NCBI GenBank assembly: GCA_905221605.1 | Contig: CAJNDS010000102.1 | Span: 124,001 to 188,000, forward strand | Length of the DNA: 64,000 bases | Source: Symbiodinium natans | Taxonomy: Eukaryota > Sar > Dinophyceae > Suessiales > Symbiodiniaceae | Direction: 5' to 3' | Part shown: in pieces, positions 30,000 to 41,900 of the stretch | Position numbering within the stretch: the stretch's first letter is position 1 | How the letters are laid out: each line of letters starts with the position of its first letter | The notes under the pieces: model-generated | Database searches by the model: none | Seen by the model: the letters and a program-made list of their open reading frames with translations, nothing else | Told to the model about the DNA's origin: nothing | Made by a program: the position numbers and the translations under genes

Positions 30000-32340
30000 G
30001 CCCGAACGACTACCGGAATTAACTTCTTGCATTTCTTGTTTTTCTCACAGACAGGAAGAAGTTACGGAAATTAATTTTCACAAGGGACTCGACTGCTGCC
30101 CTTTCTGCCCAGCCCGCCCCCACACCACAGTGCCTATGACTGCGGAAATTAATGAATTGTGAATTTCTTTAATTTGTTTTCATTAATCTCGCAAGCCCGA
30201 ACAGCTGCCGGAATTAGTTTCATGAATTTCATTAATTTCTTTAATTTCTTTGATTTCTTTATTGTTTGAATTTCTGAAAACCTTTAATTTCTTTAACTCC
30301 CTCAATTTCTTGAATTTCTTTACTTTCTGTAATTTCGTTTAATTAGTCTCGCAAGCCCGAACGGCTGCCTGAATTAATTTCTTTAATTTCTTTTTTATTT
30401 CTTTAATTTCTTAATTTCTCACATAGAGGCCCAGAAATTCGAGAAATTAAAGAAATTAATTAATTTCACTAATTTCTTTAACTTCTTTAATTTCTTTAAT
30501 TTCTTTAATTTCTGTAATTTCTTTAATTTCTTTAATTTCTTTTAACTAGTCTCGCAAGCCCGAAGGGCTACCGGATTTTATTTCTTTAATTTCTTTAATT
30601 TCGCACAGAGAGGCCCATAAACTAAAGAAATTAAAGAAATTAATTGGGGGAGCCCCCCCGGCTCACGGGACTAATTTAAATAAATTAAAGAAATTAATGA
30701 AATTAATGAAATTAAAGAAATTAATTAATTTCTTTAATTTCTTTAATTTCGCACAGAGAGGCCCAGAAATTAAAGAAATTAATGAAATTGATTAATTTCT
30801 TTAATTTCTTTAATTTCTCACAGAGAGGCCCAGAAATTCAAGAAATTCAAGAAATTAATTAATTTCATTAATTTCTTTAATTTCATTAATTTCTTTTAAT
30901 TAGTCTCGCAAGCCCGAAGGGCTACCGGAATTAATTTCTTTAATTTCTTTAATTTCTCACAGAGAGGCCCAGAAATTAAAGAAATTAAAGAAATTAATTG
31001 GGGCCCCCCCCCCCCGGCTCACGGGACTAATTAAAATAAATTAAAGAAATTAATGAAATTAATGAAATTAAAGAAATTAATTAATTTCTTTAATTTCTTT
31101 AATTTCGCACAGAGAGGCCCAGAAATTAAAGAAATTAATGAAATTAATTAATTTCTTTAATTTCTTTAATTTCTCACAGAGAGGCCCAGAAATTAAAGAA
31201 ATTAATGAAATTAATTAATTTCTTTAATTTCTTTAATTTCTCACAGAGAGGCCCAGAAATTAAAGAAATTAAAGAAATTAATTAATTTCATTAATTTCTT
31301 TAATTTCTTTAATTTCTTTTAATTAGTCTCGCAAGCCCGAAGGGCTACCGGAATTAATTTCTTTAATTTCTTTAATTTCTCACAGAGAGGCACAGAAATT
31401 AAAGAAATTAAAGAAATTAATTGGGGTAGCCCCCCCGGCTCACGGGACTAATTAAAATAAATTAAAGAAATTAATGAAAATGAAATTAAAGAAATTAATT
31501 AATATCTTTAATTTCGCACAGAGAGGCCCAGAAATTAAAGAAATTAATGAAATTAATTAATTTCTTTAATTTCTTTAATTTCTTACAGAGAGGCCCAGAA
31601 ATTAAAGAAATTAACGAAATTAATTAATTTCATTAATTTCTTTAATTTCTTTAATTTCTTTTAATTAGTCTCGCAAGCCCGAAGGGCTACCTGAATTAAT
31701 TTCTTTAATTTCTTTAATTTCTCACAGAGAGGCCCAGAAATTAAAGAAATTAAAGAAATTAATTGGGGTAGCCCCCCCGGCTCACGGGACTAATTAAAAT
31801 AAATTAAAGAAATTAATGAAATTAATGAAATTAAAGAAAATTAAATTAATTTCTTTAATTTCTTTAATTTCTCACAGGGAGGCCCAGAAATTAAAGAAAT
31901 TAATGAAATTAATTAATTTCTTTAATTTCTTTATTTCTCACAGAGAGGCCCAGAAATTAAAGAAATTAAAGAAATTAATTAATTTCATTTAATTTCTTTA
32001 ATTTCTTTAATTTCTTAATTTCTTTAATTAGTCTCGCAAGCCCGAAGGCTACCGGAATTAATTTCTTTAATTTCTTTAATTTCTCACAGAGAGGCCCAGA
32101 AATTAAAGAAATTAAAGAAATTAATTGGGGGAGCCCCCCCGGCTCACGGGACTAATTAAAATAAATTAAAGAAATTAATGAAATTAAAGAAATTAATTAA
32201 TTTCATTAATTTCTTTAATTTCGCACAGAGAGGCCCAGAAATTAAAGAAATTAATGAAATTAATTAATTTCTTTAATTTCATTTATTTCCCTAAGAGAGC
32301 CCCAGAAATTAAAGAAATTAAGAAATTAATAGGTAAATAA
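30000..32340. repeat. AATTTC/GAAATT palindromic satellite with GC-rich modules
   Basis: Runs of TTTCTTTAAT and of its inverse ATTAAAGAAA alternate, so neighbouring runs can pair. Conserved GC-rich words punctuate them: TCTCGCAAGCCCGAAGGGCT (30187, 30347, 30549, 30904, 31327, 31669, 32032), AGCCCCCCCGGCTCACGGGA (five copies from about 30650 to 32130) and CACAGAGAGGCCCAG (many). Units of about 340-420 bp result. The left edge (30000-30600) is more diverged than the right. Confidence 0.9.
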
Positions 32341-32366
32341 ATTAAATTCCTCATACAAGTGATATA

Positions 32367-32396
32367 CGTGAAATGGACCCAAAAGGTCCCTCTCAC
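32367..32396 (-). repeat. Right hairpin end of the 7.8-kb element
   Basis: The minus strand reads GTGAGA-GGGACCTTTTGGGTCC-ATTTCACG. Inner stem GGACC/GGTCC; the stem-closing pair is G-C here and A-T at the left end, a compensatory change. Confidence 0.7.
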
Positions 32397-33531
32397 ATAT
32401 ATATATATGTAGAGACCGGACGAGAAGAATATTAGAAATTATTCCGACCCCCCCCCCCCCCACTTATTAATTGAGAGACGAGGAAAACAACGAGGTCCCA
32501 AAGAACCACCTTTCTCGTGGAAGAAAGCTTTTCTTGCCGCAAGCCGGGTTAGGAGGGTGGCTTAGGGTTTATAAGGGATTCTTATGCCCACTTGCTTGCT
32601 GACTGACCCTAACCCCTAAACCCTAACCCCTAACCCCTAAACCCTGGACTTCGTTCTAAAACCGGTATTGAAGGCTCAAGGGAACGCGCAGTGTGCCTGG
32701 CCGGCCGGGCACCACCCAAGGTGGCGGCGGCGACAGAATCATTCCGCCGCAATCAGCCGAGGCCGGATAGTAATCTTCTTCCTACGCAAATATTCACCCT
32801 ACAGAAGCCTAAACCCTAAACCCTGTCTCGCAATTCACTTTGAAGACAGCCTAAGAAGAAGGAGCCGCAACCTCGAAATCCACAAGACGAAATAGCCCTC
32901 ACTGTTAAAAGGCCTCTTTTGCATCAGACTTGCGTACCCTATAGAGACCCTACAATCCCTGCAAAGAGGCCGAAAGTATGGTCGAAGGGCTGTATATACC
33001 TCGGGTTTCCAGTCGGGGCTGCCAGGTTTGGGGTTAGTTTGTGCTGCCCAGCTGAACGAACCTCCGCTTCGCAGGCTCCACGGGTTTATGGGGTTCAGGG
33101 GGTTGCTTGACAACCCTAAACCATATCTCCCCAAAGGAGGGCCTATTGACTTTTCAACTTCCTTCCCTGTCAGGCTGTGAGCCAGGAAGCAGGCGGAACC
33201 CTGGAGCCCCTAAACCCTAAACCCTAAGCCCTACACCCTAAACCCTAGCCCGAAACCCGAAACCCTAAACCCTAGCCCTAAACCCTAAACCCTTTCATAC
33301 AAAGGGATCATGAAGTGACCATGTTGGCTCCAAGACAAAAGATCGCATCGCAGCCGGCATGCCTGTCTCGGCCTGACTGAGCAACTCGAGGATCCGCACC
33401 TTCTCAAGGGACTCAAAAGGAGGGACCCCTAAAAGGGGACCTTGAGGGTTGTTTAGGGTTTAGGGTTTAGGGGTTTAGGGGTTTAGGGTTTAGGTCCCTC
33501 CTTATACCCCTTAACCTTCGAAACATCCAGG

Positions 33532-33559
33532 GGGGGGGGGGGGGGGGGGGGGGGGGGGA
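33532..33559 (+). repeat. Poly(G) tract
   Basis: About 28 consecutive G. Confidence 0.9.
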
Positions 33560-33579
33560 GTGCCAAGCAAGCGTTTTGT

Positions 33580-34000
33580 TGCGGGATTCCCATTTAAATA
33601 ACAATATAAAAATAATGATATATTAATTGCTCAACAAATTCATAAAAATAAATTAATGATGTTACAAAAGGTTATATTAGTATTAATGATTCAAACACAA
33701 ATAAAGGTTGATAACACAAATAAAGGTTGATAATATATATATATATATATACAAGAGTTAATACTGCAAAGACTACACAAATGAAAAACAAATGAATGAA
33801 ATGAAATATAATTAGTTAAAGAAATACATAATCCACCATCAATTCCATATGGTAAAAACTCAAATGGTTGGATATATAATGATCAGGAAAATTCATTTGT
33901 TCCATGTATATATATATATGCATGTATATTCATTATGAGTTGCATCTGTGTATATATATATATATTAATATACATATATACAACTGATTTAAACAAAAAA
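33580..34000. other. AT-rich stretch
   Basis: Strongly AT-rich with (AT)n at about 33735-33750, 33908-33919 and 33953-33966. No frame or organelle gene recognised. Confidence 0.7.
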
Positions 34001-35581
34001 TAGCTGGGCAACGTGATCTGCAGCCGCGCTTTGCTTGATTTCATGTCTCCAACCCAATGCCAGGCCTCGAACATGTATCTGCCGGCCCGAAGGCCCACCT
34101 GAGGGACAAGGAGATCGGCCAGTTGCCAGGAACCGTAAACCCTAAACCCTAAACCCTAACCCTAGCCCGAAACCCTAAACCCCGACCCATGTTTGGTCAA
34201 AGGCTCCTTTTCCATTGGGGTTCTGCGCGCACTTCAAAGGCACACGATGACAATCCCTTTCCTCTTCAGGGTGAAACTATTCCCTTCCCACGCGCACCAA
34301 ACGCGTGCCGCTTCCGCGTGAATTTGTCCCTCAGTGCCAGAATAGCACTCCTTCATCAGACCTCATCGGGCTGCCACCCGCCCAGCACTCTCGCGCATTG
34401 CGGAGACTACGTCAAACATGATGGTAGGGTTTCTTGCAAAATTCCTTGCTGATCGCCATCACACAAATGGGAATATTCGTAGATACTTAAACAAAACTCC
34501 ATATGTAATATTCGAGAGTCTGCATAGAGTAATTATCTGCAATGATACTGATATTTCTCATGAGATGCAGATATGTTGAAATTTTTGCAACAAACAGGGC
34601 GAAACTCTGGTTGACTTGGCCACCCCACGTTCGCCCGCGCGCCGGCGAACAGGTAGTGGAGACCGCCCTCATTCAACCTGCCACCCAGTGCGAGGAAGCA
34701 TGAGGAGGCCATCAGCGTCTTTGCTAGTCGCTGGTATCACCCTATAAACCCACCCTATTTGCCACGGACTTTGGGTTTCGCCCTGTGCCCACACAGCTTT
34801 TCACGTAGTTTTCACCCACACGGTCAGTGGTTAAAACCCCCAAACTGATTCGCTCATCTCATTGTTCACTGATCACTGAGTACATCACACGATTCGTCAG
34901 CTAGCTTCGCTCGGTATCATTGGCCCTTTCCTGGAGTAACATCCTGTTCTCATCTATGCATGTGGGACTTGCTTGGTGGAGCTTGGCATAGGGGGGTCCT
35001 GTTTACGCCCTTTTGAACCAAGGTTCTGGAGTCCTTGCCTGGATGCTTACACCCCAAACTAAACCCTAAACCCAAATCTGCTCTAGATTATTTTGTTTGG
35101 TTCTGTTAAGGGCTCTTGGGGCTGTGGGTGTTGGGGTTGGCTCTTGCGAATATATGTGGCTTCCTGGCCTGGCTTGTTTACGGAAGTTATAAGAGGCTCA
35201 TGGCTACCTTATGTCGCATCCAGAACCAAGCCCAAACCCCCAAAGACAACCCTCCATAAACCCTAAGCCCAAAACCCTAAACCCCTTTAAGAAACAAGCC
35301 AGTCTTGCGCCATGAGAATGTTGCCGGACGTGCCGACCATGACCTGAAGAGCAGTCGCACGCCTGGTAACTGTGAAGCTCGGGGAGCGGCCCTAAGTCTG
35401 ATGGGTGCTGATTGCTGTCTGTATAGGGTTTAGGATTTAGGGTTTGGGGTCTTTGGCCACCTGCCTAGCAGGCCGCGCAGTTACGTTGCAGGTTAAGGGT
35501 TTAGGGATGTTTAGTTCGGGGTACTCAGGCTTCGGAGTTATCGGCCGGGGGGGGGGGGGGGAAATGGCGAGCTTTTGCGCC

Positions 35582-36955
35582 TCAGGCCCGCTTCTGCCGC
35601 GATGTCAGGTGATTGTTCATGCGGCGTGTGTAAGTGCCGGCATTCCTGCAGACAGTGACGATCCCGCGCGCGCCCAGGGCAAGAGCCACAAAGGCCGCCA
35701 GCGTCGCCAGAAGGAGCTGTGTCAGGAAGCCCGGTTGCAGGCTGGCTCCAGATGTTCCTGGAACCCTGCATAGCAGCTCAAGGATCTGCTCCAGCACCTC
35801 GTCTTCTGCGACTTGAAGCCACGGGACAAGCGCAACGTCGGCCCGCGATGTGCCCGTTAATCTGAAAGGCTCGGAGTCTTTGAGATCAACAGTGGCCAGA
35901 AAGTTTGATCGCATCGTGCCGTTGCAGGGCTCACCTTGCTCCGATGGGCAGGAAGGCAGTTCGACAGCCCAAGATTCCCAGGTGAAGAGCTGCGGACGGC
36001 TTGCGGCGAGGAGGGCGATGAGGTCCCATGGAATGAAGCCCTGCGACAGCCCAGGGCTCGTGGGTCGCCCGGGCAGCCCCACAACACGTGGGTTGACCAG
36101 CCGAGGCATCATCCAGGTCTGAAGCCACATCTTCGGCAAGATCGAGCGAGCTGCGGCGTCTGGGCACTGCTGCAGACCTTGCAGCCATCGAGGTGTCATG
36201 GCCACTTGTGCACAAGTCTGGATGGGGACCAAGATCGTGGGCAACGCCGATTCAAGGATCTCCCTTGCCGCACCTCGGTCGGTCATGAAGTTCAAATCCA
36301 AACGCCGATGGGTGAGCTCGCCTCCCATGAGCACCGCGCCTTTCAGGCGCTCGGCCAGCCACGGGCCACGCCGCAGCGCCAATGCCAGGTTGCTTGCAGG
36401 GCCAAGGCACAGCACCGTGAGGCTCTGAGGTGGTAACGATGCCGCGGCGTGGAGAATCGCCCCCGCAGCATCGCTGGACTCTTCCTCTGAGATGCTGCCT
36501 GACAGGAGGCGCAAGGATCTCCAAGCAGGCTGCATGCTTCTCCACCCCAGACCTTTGGTCAGATTCCACGGCACCTCTGCCAGGGACAGCAGTGTCTTCG
36601 CATTGGGCCACGTGTGCAGCAGGGGCGCGTTGCCCCCACAGATCGACAGACCCACCACGGCCACCTTAAGGTTTACGAGAATAAGGGAGCCCCCAAGACA
36701 GACCCCAACTACTCGGATCCCCTTATAAATAAGGACCCCAATAAGGTACCCCCTAAACCCTAAACCCTAAACCCTAAACCCTAAACCGTAAACCCTGAAC
36801 CCTAAACCCTAAACCCTATACCCCAACTTCCTAAGCCCCCCCACCTCTCCTGTGGCCTCCAGTGCCCTGGCGGCCAAGATGGCAAGGTCGTCGTCGCAGT
36901 CGAGGCCCGTCCAAACCAGCCCAGACGGATCCGCGTCGATCCACAGATTCGCCAT
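35582..36955 (-). CDS. Nucleoside hydrolase (two exons)
   Basis: Predicted N-ribohydrolase of the inosine-uridine-preferring family (nucleoside to base plus ribose, purine/pyrimidine salvage). Join exon 1 36955-36845 (ATG at 36955, 37 codons) to exon 2 36664-35582 (360 codons plus stop), giving 397 residues in phase 0 across a GT-AG intron. Exon 1 carries the Asp-rich metal site (WIDADPSG..GLDCDDDLAIL). Exon 2 begins VAVVGLSICGGN, the family's VxGIT..GN strand, then LCLGPASNLALAL, VLMGGE, LDLNFMTD (substrate-side Asn) and GFIPWDLIALLA. Oddities: Trp where many members have the His of the HD pair, and a hydrophobic C-terminal segment (FLTQLLLATLAAFVALALGA) suggesting a membrane anchor. ACAAG upstream of the ATG could be a splice or trans-splice acceptor. 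Confidence 0.85.
36665..36844 (-). other. GT-AG intron made of FB-C foldback plus ITS
   Basis: The 180-nt intron begins GTGGGGGGG and ends AACCTTAAG. Its 3' half is an FB-C copy (about 36667-36751: GGTACC, GGGGTCCTTATT, GGGGATCC, CCCTTATTCTCGTAAACC). Its 5' half is telomere-type repeat (about 36752-36825). Almost none of the intron is unexplained. Confidence 0.85.
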
Positions 36956-36976
36956 CAAGGCAAGGGGAATTCTTGT

Positions 36977-37049
<73 letters not shown>

Positions 37050-37134
37050 CGTAGTCGTAGTCGTAGTCGTAGTCGTGGTGGTAGTCGTAGTGGTAGTGGT
37101 AGTGGTAGTGGTAGTGGTAGTGGTAGTGGTAGTG

Positions 37135-37230
<96 letters not shown>
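36977..37230 (+). repeat. (GTA)n / (GTC)n / (GTG)n microsatellite
   Basis: About 85 trinucleotide units, with a GTC- and GTG-rich interior flanked by GTA runs. On the gene's strand it reads (CTA)n just upstream of exon 1, a pyrimidine-rich run leading to ACTTACAAG. The poly-Leu and poly-Ser frames across it are artefacts. Confidence 0.95.
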
Positions 37231-37580
37231 AAATGATTCTGATGATGATTCTCTTCTTCTTAGTATTTATGTCATCTTTGATTATTATCATTTATGTATA
37301 TATGCATTGTATATATATATATATATGTGATAGGGTGAGCTAAATTGGCGGTGCTGTCCTTGAGGTAAGGGTGACGGGTTGTCTTCATGGACATGCACTG
37401 CCTCACATGCTTCGACCAGTTGAAACTACAGGCTGCATGGATGAATCTGTGTCTTGCATTGCGCAGCCCATGCGTTACTATGCACTAAGCCCAGCACGTT
37501 CAAGGTGGTGTCGGGCACATGGAAGCATGCCTTCCTCAGGTGCAGGCAGGCTGGCGGCCGGAAGGCACCAAACAAACTCT

Positions 37581-37979
37581 TCAGAGCAACCGCAAATCTT
37601 CTGACGCTATGAAGCCGAAGGCCCTGTAAACGTCACTGGTCGTCAACATGAAGAAAACAAGTATGTAAGCAGGTTGGGTGGGATTTCTGTCCACAACGAA
37701 TCCCGCGCCATTCAGCAGAACCACTATAGTGAGATACCCAACGCCCCAAACTGTTGACCAGAGCCTTTCGTGAGACTCGGGGTTCCGAGGTGCCTGAGGT
37801 CCCTGCGCGGACAGCGGACGACGGGTGTCCTCTTTGCAGTCCTGAAAAGGTTGCTTTAGAGTTTTCAGAGTTCGAGGGGTGGATGCGAAGTGGGCTCTGT
37901 TTTTCTGTGGCCGCCGAACTTGCGAGAGCTCCCAGCAACCCTCCCCCCAAAATTCAGGTCTCGCATAGCCAGGTCTCAC
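37581..37979 (-). CDS. Candidate C-terminal exon of a membrane protein
   Basis: The minus-strand frame ends at a stop at 37581 and has two hydrophobic stretches (GVGYLTIVVLLNGAGFVV and YILVFFMLTTSDVYRAF) separated by a polar loop. No family recognised; the upstream limit is unknown. The plus-strand frame of 183 codons over the same DNA looks less protein-like. Confidence 0.3.
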   Translation of the reverse strand: MRPGYARPEFWGEGCWELSQVRRPQKNRAHFASTPRTLKTLKQPFQDCKEDTRRPLSAQGPQAPRNPESHERLWSTVWGVGYLTIVVLLNGAGFVVDRNPTQPAYILVFFMLTTSDVYRAFGFIASEDLRLL

Positions 37980-38574
37980 TACAGGCTTTCCGCTTATTCA
38001 TGGTAAACAGGGTGTCAGGGGTCCTCCAGCAGGCCCTACGCGGGCCCCCAGGCTCGGATCAATTACTTAGTCTGTGGAGAAGTGGTTTCGGGTCTACCGG
38101 GGGTGCATCGTCCACGTACGCGCAGGGCCATAGGGGATTCTTGAATGAACGAACGAGACAGCAGCGAGCACTTCCTTCAAAAAGGAAGTGCATTCGCAAA
38201 TGCGTTCATGATCTTGACAGCTTCTGCGCTGCATGTCAGCAAATCCTGCTCGCTCCACGCCGCATCGCCTCGATTGGGTGGGCCAGGGCTTCTACAAACG
38301 TTTAGGGTGAAGGGCTTGTAGGGCTTCAAGTTTCTTATTCTGTGCCGTGTTGCTGAGGGTCTATGAGGGTTCTTGAGCGGTAAAGCGTTGACATGGTTCT
38401 AGGACTGTTGGTCTTTAGATGTCTTTAGCAGCCTTTCGGGTCATGCAAAGGCTAAAGGGACTGGCCATCGCAAATGGTAGGTGTGTTGAGAGAGGGGTTT
38501 GGGGGTGATCAAGGCGTCGTTGGAGCCTGCCCAAAACCTGTCGCAAACACCTGCCACTGATGGTAAGACTTTTG

Positions 38575-38780
38575 CCGCCCCTACCCTCCAGCCTATAGCC
38601 TTATTTCTTCCTGAAGCCCGACTTTCTTGTTAATGAGCTACTTAAACCGCCCCTACCCTGAAGCCTAAACATTATACTTCCTGAAATCCAGCCTGCTGTT
38701 AATGAGCTGCTTAAACCGCCCCTACTCTCAAGCCTAAGCAGTACTTCCTGAAACCCAACTTGTTTTTCGTGATCTACTTA
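38575..38780 (+). repeat. Three-copy ~70-bp tandem repeat
   Basis: CCGCCCCTAC recurs at 38575, 38647 and about 38716, each followed by AGCCTA.., ACTTCCTGAA and TTAATGAGCT or a variant. Confidence 0.85.
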
Positions 38781-38794
38781 ACGCCGGCTTTGAG

Positions 38795-38907
38795 ACTACT
38801 TGCTCAAGAGCCCCCCCAAAACAGATAAACAAAACAAACGGTCTTCCTTGTAAGGGTAATATAGGGATTATTGTCTATTTTTTGAGGGGTCCTTCAGCAA
38901 ATAGTAG
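38795..38907. repeat. FB-A foldback repeat
   Basis: Ends CTACTTGCTCAAGAGCCCCC and CAGCAAATAGTAG, with the internal block TTGTAAGGGTAATATAGGGA shared with the 16014 copy. The flanks show CTTTGAGA on the left and CTTGAGA on the right rather than a clean 4-bp duplication. Confidence 0.75.
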
Positions 38908-41900
38908 CTTGAGACAGGCTGCTGGCCGCCATCCTCTTGCCGGCCAGCACGGGGGCTATCGAGCCCAGCTGCGGGCAAATACTCTCACGCTGGGTGCACA
39001 AACGCATTTTGCCGCGCAGAATGGAAAGAGACAGAGAGAGCTAGGGCAAGTGGGAGAGGGTTTCAAGGGCCTTCCTGGCCGGTTGCACTACACTTTGAGC
39101 CCAGCCCTAGAGAACGCTGTCCTACAACGCATCAACAGTAAGCACTTCACAGCGTTTCTACTTCCGACAACTGAACCTTCCACCACCGGATGCGGTAGAG
39201 CCCTGACTTTCCGGCAAGAGGTCGCTCTCGGTACCATATAGGATGAGACGCTAAATCTGAGTCCCACATCCAAGGCACAACCTAAAATCCCCCTTGCCCA
39301 AGCAATGTTTGCAGTCGGTCTCCTCCAGTACAGAAACCCTTAAAACCCTTAAAACCCTTAAAACCCTAAACCCTAAACCCTAAACCCTCCGCTCGCTGTT
39401 GTCAGGCCTTGTCACTCTGCTTGACTCCACTGAGTCTCTCGAAATGTTCGCCGCGTGATGTTGGGCGACCTACCCCCCCGGTGCCGAAATAGACAGCGGG
39501 GGGAGAGAAACGAGTAGTGAGTAGTGAGAGCCTGGAGGAATGCGCTATCTCACCACGTTGAAGGACCTAGGGCGAAAAATTCCCTCTCTCGGATGAGCTT
39601 TAGAGAACAGTCTCTCACACCAAAAATCCCTAAATCCTAAACCCGAGTCTCTCCATACTAAACTCCTTTGCAACAGGTGTCTGCGGATCCGGAAGTGTCG
39701 CACCCGTTCTCTCCGAAAAACATCGAACTCCCAGCTGAGAGCTTGCAGTTCAACGACACCCTAAACCCGAAAGCCTAAACCCCTAAACCCTAAAACCTAA
39801 ACCCCAAACCCCAAGACCCAGCTGAGAGCTGCAGTTCAACGACGCCCGACTTTGCTCTGCTCAGCTGAGGAGACCTTCAAGCCAGGGTTTAGGGTTTAGG
39901 GTTTAGGGTTTAGGGTTTAGGCGTGCCGTGGTAACGCGTAAGGGTATTGAGGACTTTGGGGCTGTAGGCCTGCCTTTAAGGTTCAAGTTGGGAGTGTGTG
40001 TACATGCATATGTATACAAGTATATTGCACATGTGCGTATACGTACATATTATGTTCTCAAGAATGTCCGTGGCTTCTGGAACTACACGTTCCTGAGTAG
40101 CCGAGTTATGGGAAACAGGAACTCGGCGTATCGCGCCAGACTACATGGAACGGTCGCAAAGCATTGTTAAAACGCCAAGTCGGCCACCGAAATCATGGCA
40201 AACATTGGTTTTTGCCGCCTGGACGTCATCCCGGCCCTAAATACAATATTCAATATGCTTCATTATGCATTTAGTTTGATTGACAAATCTGGTAGTTCGT
40301 GGGTTGTTCATATTGCTAAGTGGCCGGGAATATCTAAAGAAATTAGGACAACTACTGGGACAACCAAGCCGCCAAATGCGCGTCGGGTCTCGAGACGAAA
40401 GCGCCTCAAAACGCATCGGTTGAGTTCCTCCATGATCGGTTATGCATTTGAGATGCCACTTAGTATCCATTTAGTTGCGTAGCAAATACGCAGTACTTGT
40501 TGTAAACCTAGTTTCCTAGCATTCATTCAACGGCTGTTGGTGAAGGAACAAAGTAAGCAAGCCACAAAAACTGCACTTGAGAAAACAAACGAATCAGTCG
40601 CCAAAAGAGAAAACGCGCACAAATGGTGAAACGCGTGCACGGATACATGAAGAAGCGTAGTCTTCAATAAGCTCTAGATTGTTTAAGTGAATGAAAACTT
40701 TCCCAGTGAACGTTATGTGTTGCAACCCTAATTCTATGATGAAAAGTGAAAAAAGGGCGGTTTGGTCATGCATTCATGCAGATAGTATGGCGGGCCTCCA
40801 ATCAATCATGTTAAGCAAATACACTAGCATATTCATCTTGTCTTACTTGCGGGGGGACTAATAAAATGACGAGTCTTGCTCGATAGAGGCCATTTCTGGT
40901 CATCATTCAGACAGCGGCTTGAGCCCCTGAACACAGTATGGACACAAACTTGAAAAAACTAAGCGGGCCGATTGATCCGATCACTAGACGGAAAAACATG
41001 ACCTCCAATACAAACAAGGGTGGTATTCGATAAGCTCTTTTGCTTCCGTCTTTCAGTCACTATACAGAAACATTGCCTAACCCCAACTTCGAGAGCTGAA
41101 ATATCGAAGAACAATGCCGTGCGCTATGGCTGTGATTTGAGGGGACGGGGGGGGGGGGGGGGGCAGCAGCATGCCGCCCATAGGCACTGCACCCAGATGT
41201 CAACACTCGAATAGGCGATAACCCTGAAAGATGAAATGCCCTAAACCCTAAACCCTAAACCCTAAACCCTAAACCCTGTTTACTGCGTGCTGTGTACTTG
41301 GCGTGTGGATGTCAGGGTCAGGATGCGAAGGAGGAAGATGCCAAGGAGGAAGCATTTCCTACTTGCTCGATTCTAGGTTGGATGGGTTTCCTTTGGCAGA
41401 AGCCGGGGGGTGGGGCATATGCATACATGCGTATAGATATATGTACATATATACATATATATGAGCATACATACATACTTATTCCTGTACATGTCGGCAT
41501 ATCATCATGTTTCAGGTTGGGTTGGCTTTGATGCACCGTGAGATGAATGCACCTGCTTCCTTTCCATGGAGATTTCGTGCTTCAGAAAAAGCCCAAAAGG
41601 CCTGCCGACAGGGGCTCAGGAAGAACCCCACACGATGCCAAAGCGGGCAAAGCAGGGCGCGCGCGAGGGCGCGCGCGTTGCGTGGATGGATGCAGTGGCG
41701 AACAGGGCAGGGGCTTAGAGAGAATCTCCCTAAACCCTAAACCCTAAACCCTAAATGCTAGGAGCCTCGCAGTGGCTTGCTTTTTACATATGGTGAGATG
41801 CACCCGCATGCGTGCAAAGCGGTGCCCTCCCAAGCCTAAGAATCCAACACCTACGTTTTTCGTAGGGCACTTAAGAACTTCATAAGGGGCTTTATAAAAA

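Larger units (their letters stand above)
24587..32396. mobile_element. 7.8-kb satellite element with hairpin inverted ends in (AT)n
   Basis: Inverted 30-nt ends (24587-24616 and 32367-32396) match at 24 of 30 positions. Each abuts an (AT)n tract on the outside (24573-24586; 32397-32408). Contents: (TAA/TAG)n microsatellite, a 5-kb GAGCTC-rich degenerate satellite and a 2.3-kb AATTTC palindromic satellite. No gene. The pairing of two ends 7.8 kb apart is inferred from sequence and (AT)n context. Confidence 0.6.
32397..35580. other. Gene-poor region with ITS, poly(G) and AT-rich DNA
   Basis: ITS at about 32609-32648, 32807-32826, 33210-33296, 33449-33495, 34134-34180, 35055-35072 and 35265-35285. 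A G-run of about 28 (33532-33559) precedes an AT-rich stretch (33580-34000) with several (AT)n tracts. Nothing recognisable was found in 34190-35040. Confidence 0.7.

Noticed and set aside
30000-32340. Possible CRISPR-like spacing of the GC-rich words
   Set aside because: The DNA between words is itself repetitive, so there are no unique spacers.
33580-34000. Organellar DNA insertion
   Set aside because: AT-rich, but no mitochondrial or plastid gene fragment could be recognised.
36809-37343. Poly-Leu (minus) and poly-Ser/Arg (plus) frames
   Set aside because: Translations of the (GTA)n microsatellite. Only the short part after the ATG at 36955 is the real exon 1.
38882-39241. 119-codon plus-strand frame
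   Set aside because: Starts inside an FB-A copy and shows no domain or membrane signal.
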